39,058 nt of DNA from Zoogloea oleivorans (GTDB lineage Bacteria; Pseudomonadota; Gammaproteobacteria; Burkholderiales; Rhodocyclaceae), in NCBI GenBank assembly GCA_030157785.1, contig JAOAUC010000056.1, positions 1-39,058 of the forward strand. Direction: 5' to 3'. The position numbers were made by a program, and so were the translations under genes. Shown piece after piece: positions 7,657 through 13,944 of this stretch. Numbering within the stretch: the stretch's first letter is position 1; every line of letters starts with the position of its first letter. The notes under the pieces were generated by a model. The model made no database searches. It was not told where the DNA came from and saw only the letters and a program-made list of their open reading frames with translations.

Positions 7657-9897
7657 TCAGTCGTCCACCGGGCAGCCGGTGTCGCGCCGGGCTTCCAGCC
7701 ACGGCGTCAGGTCGGCGCTGTCCATGGGACGGGCGAAGAGGTAGCCCTGGGCTTCGTGGCAGCCCATCTGCTTGAGCAACCGGGCCTGGGCTTCGGTTTC
7801 GACGCCTTCGGCAATGACCGTCAAGCCCAGGTTGCGGCCTAGCTGGATGACGGTCTGGGCGATGCACTCGGTGGTCTGGCCGGGGCTGCGGATGGCGTTC
7901 ACAAAACCCCGGTCGATCTTCAAGCGGTCCACGTCCAGTCGCTGCAGGTACGACAGGGACGAGAAGCCGGTGCCAAAGTCGTCCACTGCCACGCTGACGC
8001 CCAGTGTCTTGACCGTGCGGATCACGCCGATCACGTAGTCGGGCTCGAGCATGGCCATGGACTCGGTGATTTCCAGTTCCAGTTGCGCCGGATTGATCTC
8101 CGTGTCGGCGAGGGCCTGCTTCAGCACGTCGATGAACTGCGGGTGACGGAACTGGGCGATGGAGACGTTGACCGCCATCCGGAAACCGGTAAAGCCGGCC
8201 TTCTCGAGGCAGGTCTGGCGGTGGCAGGCGTTGCGCAGCACCCACTGGCCGATGTCGACGATCAGGCCGGAGTATTCGGCGATGGCGATGAAGCGGTCGG
8301 GGGGAATCAGTTCGCCGCTTTCGGTCTTCCAGCGGATCAGTGCTTCGGCGCCGATGATGCGGCCGGTGGCCAGCTCGATCTGGGGCTGGTAGCAGAGGAA
8401 CAGGCGGTCGTGCTGGAAGGCGCTGCGCAGGTTGCGCAGCAGCCGGACCCGCTCTTGTACCTCGATGCCCATTTCGCGGTCGTAGCGGGCGACGCTGCCG
8501 CGGCCGTTGGCCTTGGCGCGCTTGAGCGCGATGCTGGCGCACTTGATGGTTTCGGACCCGTCGCCGGCCGACTCGAATATGAGCACGCTGCCGAAGGTGG
8601 CAGAGATCATCTGTTCGGAGTCGTCGAGGTCGAAGGGTTCCTGGAACAGTTCGGTGACGTCATGGTACTTGAGGCGGCTCAAGGGGCCGAGCAGGCCGAA
8701 GGTGTCGCCATGCACGCGGGCTACCAGCACCGGGCTGGCAAAGCGTTCGCTGAGGCGGGCGCCCACGGCGCGCAGGATGCGGTCGCCATAGTGATGGCCG
8801 AGGGCCTCGTTGGTTTCGGAGAAGTGATCGAGGTCGAGGAGAATCAGGATTTCTTCCTCGCCACCGATCTTGCGCTTGCGGTGATCGATCTCCTGCACCA
8901 GGCGTGTCCGGTTCGGCAGTTTGAGCAGCGGGTCCACATAGGCCGACACGCTGAGCTGGGAGAACAGATCGAGGTTCTCGAGGCAAACCGCAATGTTGCT
9001 GCAGAAGACTTCGATGAGTTGGCGGTCTGTCTCGCCGATGGGGTCGGCACTGTCCAGGTAGGCGGCCATCACGATGCCGACGCTGGAGCCCAACAGCAGT
9101 GCCGTGCGGCTGGCGCCGAAGACGCTGGATTCTTCCGACAGGCAGCGCATCAGCAGTTCGCGGGCCTCTGCGTCGTCGACGCAAGTCAGTGGCTGATTGA
9201 GCAGCCCGGCGTAGCGGCCGGCGGCGGCTACGATGCGCAGGCTGTCGGTGCTGAGCGGCTCGCTGTCGTTGCGGCGGGCGATGATCAGCCCTTCCGGCGG
9301 CAAGCCGAGGAGGCCGGTGATCTGCGTGATGACGCCACTGGCGAATTCGTTGATGCCGCGCTCGGCCATCAGCTTGGCGCTGCCGCGGACGATCAGGTCG
9401 AGCCCGCGCCGGCTCGCCGCGATGGTGTGGAGTTGGTTGTAGGAACGGATTGCCGCGGTGAGGGTGGTGTACAGCTTGATGCGGGTGAGCTCGGACTTGG
9501 TCTTGTAGTCGTTGATGTCGTAGTCGCGGATGATGTCCATTTCGGGCGCGTAGCCGGGCTGGCCGGTACGCAGGACGATGCGCAACTCGTGCAGCCCGAG
9601 GGTCTCGCGGATGTTGCGGACCAGGCTGAGGCCTGCATCCACGTCTTCCATCACCACATCGAGGAGCGTGACGGCGATGTCCTTTTCGGCGATCAGTACC
9701 GTGCGGGCTTCGGCGGCGCTGTAGGCGTGGAGGAATTCGATGGGGCGGCCGAGTACCTGCAGACCACGCATGGCAAAGACGGTAGTCTGATGGACGTCGA
9801 TTTCATCGTCGACAATCAGTACGCGCCAGCCGCGCTGGGATGAGGGGGCGTCGGGCGTTTCTTCGCAGAACAGTATTTCGTCGCTTCCCTCGATCAC
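7657..9897 (-). CDS. Response regulator with DUF3369, degenerate GGDEF and intact EAL (c-di-GMP phosphodiesterase)
   Basis: This 746-residue soluble protein is predicted to hydrolyse c-di-GMP under phosphorelay control. The receiver (about 24-150) has the acidic pair VDDE, phosphoacceptor Asp80 (LLDVVM), Thr111 (RTGQPG) and a Lys in DYKTKSE. Residues about 160-315 match the DUF3369 region usual in this class. The GGDEF domain (about 318-480) is degenerate: the active loop reads HGDTF at 396-400, so cyclase activity is unlikely. The EAL domain (about 490-735) keeps its motifs: EAL at 518-520, NVS at 577-579, ELEITES at 607-613, DDFGTG at 639-644 and EGVET at 697-701. The start is GTG with a strong GGAGGAG five bases upstream. 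It leads the operon with the double binding protein and is a good partner for the convergent histidine kinase. Confidence 0.95.
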   Translation of the reverse strand: MIEGSDEILFCEETPDAPSSQRGWRVLIVDDEIDVHQTTVFAMRGLQVLGRPIEFLHAYSAAEARTVLIAEKDIAVTLLDVVMEDVDAGLSLVRNIRETLGLHELRIVLRTGQPGYAPEMDIIRDYDINDYKTKSELTRIKLYTTLTAAIRSYNQLHTIAASRRGLDLIVRGSAKLMAERGINEFASGVITQITGLLGLPPEGLIIARRNDSEPLSTDSLRIVAAAGRYAGLLNQPLTCVDDAEARELLMRCLSEESSVFGASRTALLLGSSVGIVMAAYLDSADPIGETDRQLIEVFCSNIAVCLENLDLFSQLSVSAYVDPLLKLPNRTRLVQEIDHRKRKIGGEEEILILLDLDHFSETNEALGHHYGDRILRAVGARLSERFASPVLVARVHGDTFGLLGPLSRLKYHDVTELFQEPFDLDDSEQMISATFGSVLIFESAGDGSETIKCASIALKRAKANGRGSVARYDREMGIEVQERVRLLRNLRSAFQHDRLFLCYQPQIELATGRIIGAEALIRWKTESGELIPPDRFIAIAEYSGLIVDIGQWVLRNACHRQTCLEKAGFTGFRMAVNVSIAQFRHPQFIDVLKQALADTEINPAQLELEITESMAMLEPDYVIGVIRTVKTLGVSVAVDDFGTGFSSLSYLQRLDVDRLKIDRGFVNAIRSPGQTTECIAQTVIQLGRNLGLTVIAEGVETEAQARLLKQMGCHEAQGYLFARPMDSADLTPWLEARRDTGCPVDD

Positions 9898-9988
9898 GTC
9901 TTCTCCTCCGGGTCACATACCATGCGCATCGATAATCTTACGGCATGTGTCGACGCTTGTTTGAGCGTTATGACTTGAAGGCGTGTTG

Positions 9989-10621
9989 TCAGGGCTGTTC
10001 GGTCGCGGGGGCTTCGGTGAGCGGGGGTGGCGGCTGGTTGTTCTTGCCCTTGCAGCTCTGGAACTTGTGGCGGCAGCGGTTGGAGCACAGGAACTCCGTG
10101 TTGTAGTCGCCCCGGGGGCAGCTCAGCAGGCACCGGGTGTTGGTCTTGATGCATTCGGTGAGGGAGGACGTTGGCTGCAGGGCGGCAGCGGGGCTGGATT
10201 TTCGGTCGCCGCTGTCGCGTTTGCCGGTTTCTTTGCGCATCAGGCGGAAGCTGCCCTTGGGTTTGCCTTCCTGGCGGTTGAGGAGCGTGTAGCGGCCTTC
10301 GAAAACGTTCGACAGGCAGGTGCCGGCGAGTTTGAGGACGATACCGGAGGGGAGCGGCACCCGGATGTTGCATTTGCCGTATTCGTTTTCACCGCCGGCA
10401 ATGGGGGCCGAGGCGGCCATGGGCGGGCCGGTCTTGACGTGACCGACCAGCAGGCCGCTCAGTTCCCGGATCTCGACGGTGATGGGAATCGGCGTCTCGA
10501 AGGTGTCGGGAATCAGCAGGCCTTCGTAGGTCTCGTTGAGCGCAGCCAGGGCGAGTGCCGGAAAGAGGCCGAGTACAAAAAGGAAGGCGAGGCGGCGCAG
10601 GGCGGCGGGCAGGAGCGTCAT
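9989..10621 (-). CDS. Small secreted protein with a symmetric twin-CX3C cysteine motif
   Basis: This 210-residue protein has a signal peptide (about 1-26, hydrophobic LAFLFVLGLFPALALA). The mature N-terminal half (about 27-130) looks like a small beta-rich domain, with two cysteines (YGKCN, AGTCLSN) that could pair. A charged, low-complexity linker follows (about 131-155). The C-terminus then has six cysteines in the pattern C-x6-C-x3-C-x10-C-x3-C-x6-C, within about residues 158-195, and ends in a Pro/Thr-rich tail. I do not recognise the family. The cysteine pattern suggests a disulfide-stapled helical hairpin in the periplasm or outside the cell. No Shine-Dalgarno is visible upstream of the ATG. 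Instead a large inverted repeat lies just ahead of it. It stands apart from both neighbours by more than 90 bases. Confidence 0.75.
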   Translation of the reverse strand: MTLLPAALRRLAFLFVLGLFPALALAALNETYEGLLIPDTFETPIPITVEIRELSGLLVGHVKTGPPMAASAPIAGGENEYGKCNIRVPLPSGIVLKLAGTCLSNVFEGRYTLLNRQEGKPKGSFRLMRKETGKRDSGDRKSSPAAALQPTSSLTECIKTNTRCLLSCPRGDYNTEFLCSNRCRHKFQSCKGKNNQPPPPLTEAPATEQP

Positions 10622-10628
10622 GGGCGGA

Positions 10629-10691
10629 GGTAGAAGTGGCTCGGGACGACAAGCTGCGCGGATGCCCGCAGCGTGTCGTCCCGATTCTACC
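10629..10691. repeat. Long imperfect inverted repeat (hairpin) ahead of the twin-CX3C gene
   Basis: The core arms are CGGGACGACA (10642-10651) and TGTCGTCCCG (10674-10683), perfect over 10 bp. They continue inward, after one mismatch, as GCTGCG/CGCAGC, leaving an 8-base loop. Outer arms GGTAGAA (10629-10635) and TTCTACC (10685-10691) add 7 bp beyond an asymmetric internal loop. No T-run follows on either strand, so it is not a standard intrinsic terminator. It ends only 8 bases before the start codon of the secreted-protein gene on the minus strand, where a ribosome-binding site would be expected. Confidence 0.8.
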
Positions 10692-10699
10692 CGCGAGAG

Positions 10700-10715
10700 C
10701 CCCGGCTTGCCGGGG
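10700..10715. repeat. Short GC-rich hairpin next to the long inverted repeat
   Basis: CCCCGGC (10700-10706) and GCCGGGG (10709-10715) form a very stable stem with a 2-4 base loop. It lies 45 bases downstream of the stop of the minus-strand pseudouridine synthase gene. It could protect that mRNA's 3' end or stop transcription with help, but no T-tract follows. Confidence 0.55.
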
Positions 10716-10760
10716 GCATGTCACGCTGCAAGTATTAAATGTAAATACCCGTGGACCGGC

Positions 10761-12080
10761 TCAGAACACCTCGTCCGGCCCGAGGTAGCGCCACTGGCCC
10801 GGCGGCAGGTGGCCGAGCATGATGCGCCCGATGCGCACGCGCTTGAGGCCGACGACCTTGAGGCCGACCATTTCGCACATGCGGCGGATCTGGCGCTTCT
10901 TGCCCTCACGCAGCACGAAGCGCAACTGGTCTTCGTTGAGCCAGCTGACCTTGGCCGGGCGCAGGGCCTGGCCGTCGAGGGACAGTCCGTGGTTGAGCAG
11001 GGCCAGGCCGGCGGCGTCCACGGTGCCTTCGACGCGCACGTGGTATTCCTTTTCGATCTTGGAGTCGTCGCCGACCAGCGCACGGGCAATGCGCCCGTCC
11101 TGGGTGAACACCAGCAGGCCGACGGAGTCGATGTCGAGCCGGCCGGCGGGGGCCAGGCCGCGTTGGTGGGTGCGCAGGTAGCGGGTCGGATTGGGGTCTT
11201 CGGTCCAGCGGTTGTCCGGCACCAGCAGCACGCTGGCGGGCTCGTAGCCGTCTTCGGCCTGGCCGGAGACGTAGCCGACCGGCTTGTTGAGGATGAAGGT
11301 GACGCGGCCGTCCTGGGCGGTCTGGCCACGGCGATCGAGTTCGACGGCCTGACCGGGTTTGACGCGGGAGCCCAGTTCGCTGACGACTTCGCCATCGACG
11401 CGGACCCAGCCTTTTTCGATGTATTCATCGGCTTCGCGGCGCGAGCACAGGCCGAGCTCGGTCATGCGCTTGGAGAGGCGGATCGAGCCGTCATCGCGGA
11501 GCGGCGAGGGTTCGATGGGCGGGCGCGGTTCACCGGTCCATTTCTTGCGCTCGTGACGCGGCGGGCGGGCGTCGGCGTCCGGTTTGGCGAAATCGGGTCG
11601 GGGCGGACGATCACCGGCCGGACGTGGCGGACGGTCGCCGTAGGGGCGGGCGGGGCGCTCGTCGCCGGCGCGGGGCGGCCGGTCACCGAAGGGGCGCGGG
11701 GGGCGGTCGCCAGCCGGGCGGGCCGGGCGCTCGTCACCGGCGCGCGGCGGGCGATCACCGAAAGGACGCGGCGGGCGGTCACCGAAAGGACGCGGAGGGC
11801 GGTCACCCTGCGGGCGTTCGTCGCGGGGGCGATCATCGCGGCTGCGCGGGGCGCTGTCGTCACGAGGCGTGCGGGCGCGGCGTTCCGGTTCGGCGTTGGC
11901 CTGCTCGGGGAAGGAAGCCTTGCCCCGGTTGCGGTTGGGGCTGCCGGAGACGGGCTTGCGCCATTCCTTGGTGTCGGGGCGGCCGGAGCCGGCTGCCTCG
12001 GGCGCGGCGCTGCGCGGCTTGATGCTCAGGGTGCCCGTCTTGGTGGCTACGGGCGGGCGGCGGCGGGGGGTGTCGGTCAT
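10761..12080 (-). CDS. 23S rRNA pseudouridine synthase (RluB/RluF type) with an Arg/Pro-rich N-terminal extension
   Basis: This enzyme isomerises a specific uridine of 23S rRNA to pseudouridine. Of its 439 residues, about 1-190 are a disordered, strongly basic extension of repeated GDRPPRP-type units. An S4 RNA-binding domain follows (about 200-245, RLSKRMTELGLCSRREADEY). The catalytic domain (about 260-435) has GRLD at 313-316 with Asp316 as the expected catalytic residue, then GLLVFTQDG, and a late GKKRQIRRMCEMVGLKV motif. The spacing and the end of the domain (LKRVRIGRIMLGHLPPGQWRYL) look nearer to RluF than RluB, but I would not fix the target uridine. It starts 11 bases after rsuA, with AAAGGG as a likely Shine-Dalgarno, so the two synthases form an operon. 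It ends with EVF next to two hairpins. Confidence 0.92.
   Translation of the reverse strand: MTDTPRRRPPVATKTGTLSIKPRSAAPEAAGSGRPDTKEWRKPVSGSPNRNRGKASFPEQANAEPERRARTPRDDSAPRSRDDRPRDERPQGDRPPRPFGDRPPRPFGDRPPRAGDERPARPAGDRPPRPFGDRPPRAGDERPARPYGDRPPRPAGDRPPRPDFAKPDADARPPRHERKKWTGEPRPPIEPSPLRDDGSIRLSKRMTELGLCSRREADEYIEKGWVRVDGEVVSELGSRVKPGQAVELDRRGQTAQDGRVTFILNKPVGYVSGQAEDGYEPASVLLVPDNRWTEDPNPTRYLRTHQRGLAPAGRLDIDSVGLLVFTQDGRIARALVGDDSKIEKEYHVRVEGTVDAAGLALLNHGLSLDGQALRPAKVSWLNEDQLRFVLREGKKRQIRRMCEMVGLKVVGLKRVRIGRIMLGHLPPGQWRYLGPDEVF
11595..11807 (-). repeat. In-frame tandem repeat encoding (F/A)GDRPPRP units
   Basis: Residues about 92-162 of the pseudouridine synthase consist of about nine variants of an 8-residue unit, alternating GDRPPRPF with GDERPARP. 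At DNA level these are imperfect 24-base units. The most similar adjacent copies lie around 11750-11807. Such an array can gain or lose units by slippage without breaking the frame. Confidence 0.85.
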
Positions 12081-12091
12081 GATCGGCCCTT

Positions 12092-12811
12092 TCAGGCGGC
12101 GGGATGCAATTGTTGGAGGTCGGCCGCTTCGAGGTAAACCCAGTCGCCTTCGGCCAGGTCGGCCAGCGGCGGCTGACCCAGGGTCAGCCCGCCGAAGCCG
12201 CTGCGGTGGAGCTGCTCCACGTGGTTGCCGGCAGCGGCGATCATGCGTTTGACGACATGGTATTTGCCGAGGTCGACACTGAGTTCCAGTGTTCGTTCGG
12301 CCAGCAGGCGGGCGGTGAGGGCGCGCACCGGCTGGGGTTCTTCGATCAGGTCGACGCCGTCGAGCAGTTGTTGCACAAGGGCTTCGGTGCCATCTTCGGC
12401 CAGCTCGGCCCGGTAGGTCTTGGGAACGTGCTTCTTCGGGGACGACAGGTTATGGATGAAGGCCCCGTCGTCGGAAAACAGCAGCAGCCCGGTGGTGTCC
12501 ACGTCCAGCCGTCCGACGCTTTGCACATCGCGGGCCACCAGTTGGTAGGGCAGCAGCGAATACACGCTGCGATGGTGCTTGGGCTCGTGGGAACACTCGT
12601 AGCCGGCCGGCTTGTAGAGGGCCACGTAGGTCTTTTCCCGATAGGTCCAGTTTTCGTCTTCCACCTCGAAAACAAGGCCGGCGGTGGCGATCTCGGCGCC
12701 GGGGTTGTCCATGACTTCGCCGGCGATGCGGACTTCGCCGAGTTCAACTAGCTGGCGGCACTGGCGACGGCTGCCGAAGCCCTGATTCTGGAGGATGCGT
12801 TCGAGTTTCAC
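12092..12811 (-). CDS. rsuA: 16S rRNA pseudouridine(516) synthase RsuA
   Basis: RsuA makes pseudouridine 516 in 16S rRNA of the small subunit. The 239-residue length fits the family. An S4 domain occupies about 1-45 (MKLERILQNQGFGSRRQCRQ). The catalytic domain follows, with GRLDVDTTGLLL at 100-111 and Asp103 as the nucleophile. The block KYHVVKRMIAAAGNHVEQLHR (about 183-203) is the RsuA form of the conserved late motif. The start codon is GTG at 12811 with no obvious Shine-Dalgarno. The gene lies immediately upstream of the second synthase gene (11-base gap), so the two are probably cotranscribed. An alternative is another RsuA/RluB/E/F paralogue, but the late motif favours RsuA. Confidence 0.88.
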   Translation of the reverse strand: MKLERILQNQGFGSRRQCRQLVELGEVRIAGEVMDNPGAEIATAGLVFEVEDENWTYREKTYVALYKPAGYECSHEPKHHRSVYSLLPYQLVARDVQSVGRLDVDTTGLLLFSDDGAFIHNLSSPKKHVPKTYRAELAEDGTEALVQQLLDGVDLIEEPQPVRALTARLLAERTLELSVDLGKYHVVKRMIAAAGNHVEQLHRSGFGGLTLGQPPLADLAEGDWVYLEAADLQQLHPAA

Positions 12812-12963
12812 GGGAAAGATGGGTTTGTACCTGTTTAACCTTCCATTATCCGGGCTGAAGGATCAAGTCGGCAAGGAAAGGCGAGCGGAGCCGGTTCCTT
12901 TCCTCTGCCGCTGCAGCTTGTCAGGTGCATGGCGGGTCGGCGGGGACGATTGGAAATAATGCA

Positions 12964-12992
12964 TTGAGCAAAATCCGATGTGGATTTATGTT
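12964..12992 (+). promoter_or_regulatory. Candidate promoter for the leader ORF/sensor/GGDEF-EAL operon
   Basis: TTGAGC (12964-12969) and TATGTT (12987-12992) are separated by 17 bases, each matching four of six consensus positions. They lie in a markedly AT-richer stretch (about 12950-13015) in the 267-base gap between rsuA and the leader ORF. The transcript would have a leader of about 80 bases before ATG 13079. Confidence 0.4.
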
Positions 12993-13078
12993 TCATTGTG
13001 TGAATTCTTCGCTAAAGATTGAGGGCGCCCCTCCGTAGTTGCAGTGCACAATCACCATCACTTCAACAGAGAGATTCC

Positions 13079-13159
13079 ATGATCCCGCATCGATCTGCAG
13101 ACCGGCGTTGGCGCGGATTTGCCCCTGACTTTTCCGGCTCACCCGGACGGGCCGGATGA
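13079..13159 (+). CDS. 26-codon leader ORF overlapping the sensor-like gene
   Basis: A short frame starts at ATG 13079 after AGAGAG, reads MIPHRSADRRWRGF..GRAG, and stops at TGA 13157-13159. That stop overlaps the ATG (13156-13158) of the next gene as ATGA. The next gene has no good Shine-Dalgarno of its own, so translation of this leader could deliver ribosomes to it. It could equally be the true N-terminus of the next protein displaced by a sequencing error, because the downstream frame has a stop at 13126. It is too short to show a family. Confidence 0.4.
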   Translation: MIPHRSADRRWRGFAPDFSGSPGRAG

Positions 13160-13944
13160 TGGGGTGTGCCCTTCACGCGGTCCCGCCGGATTTCCGCCAG
13201 TTTCTGTCGGCGCACCGTTTTACCGACTGCCTGCTCGGCATTCTTCGCCTTGTGCAGCGCCACCGGGCCCTGTGCGCCGGCTGGCCGCATACCGACGCGG
13301 ATCATCCCGGCGCGCGCGATGGGCTTGTCGATGCGCTCCATGTGGCCCTGGGGGCGTGTCCTGCCATGGTGGTCGGCCGCGACGAGCGGGCCTTTGTTGG
13401 TGAGATCGAGGCCGACTGGCAAGGGCTGCTGGCGATGGGCGACGTGTTGTCGGCAGAGAGGGTGTTTCTGCGGCATTGCCGCCTGATCGAGAAGATCCTC
13501 GGGCGGATCGCCCTGTTTGCCGAACGGTGGCCCGGGCTTGATCGGGAGCAGGACTGTCTGGTTTCCGACTATGCCCGCCAGTTGCCCGCGCTGGCCGAAT
13601 GCCTCGGGCAGATCCGGGGCATGTGCTGTGGCGTGGCGGCCCAGGGGTATTGCCCGCCCTTCAAGCGGACGCGCCTGTTGTTCCTGTGTTCGTCGGCGCA
13701 GGCCTTGCTGGTGACGGCCTATCAGCGCTACCGGGGTGTTTCGCCCCCGGTCGAGGCGCTGGTGGCGCGCACCGCGACGGAAGGCCTGATCCATATTGTG
13801 CGGGCCGGATTTCTGCGGGAGCGGGTGGAGCACCCCGTTGCCGCTTTTTATGTGACCGCGACTGAATCGATTGAAACGGTGTTTGCCTGGATCGAGCGCA
13901 TGGGCGCCGATCTGGCGGACGCCGTCGGAGTAAACAGGCAATGA
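13156..13944 (+). CDS. Soluble all-helical sensor-like protein (NIT-like), coupled to a GGDEF-EAL gene
   Basis: This 262-residue protein has no signal peptide or membrane segment and is predicted to be almost all helix. Two features recall the nitrate/nitrite-sensor-like (NIT) and related helical input domains: LVQRHRALCAGW near 33-44, resembling the LQ-R-RGLSAG block, and LAECLGQIRGMCCGVAAQGY near 143-162, resembling the LGQLRG-GA-VLA-G block. Cysteines are unusually frequent, including a CC pair and a further Cys seven residues on. Such domains are normally fused to kinases or chemoreceptors, but here the domain stands alone. Its stop overlaps the start of the PAS-GGDEF-EAL gene by four bases (ATGA), so equimolar, coupled synthesis is likely. 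I infer that it is a cytoplasmic sensory partner of that enzyme; its ligand is unknown. Confidence 0.7.
   Translation: MMGCALHAVPPDFRQFLSAHRFTDCLLGILRLVQRHRALCAGWPHTDADHPGARDGLVDALHVALGACPAMVVGRDERAFVGEIEADWQGLLAMGDVLSAERVFLRHCRLIEKILGRIALFAERWPGLDREQDCLVSDYARQLPALAECLGQIRGMCCGVAAQGYCPPFKRTRLLFLCSSAQALLVTAYQRYRGVSPPVEALVARTATEGLIHIVRAGFLRERVEHPVAAFYVTATESIETVFAWIERMGADLADAVGVNRQ

Noticed and set aside
5983..9843. Two long plus-strand open frames opposite the double binding protein (5983-7593) and the EAL regulator (8083-9843)
   Set aside because: Both mirror genes with clear domain motifs on the minus strand and have shadow-like composition; no motifs of their own.
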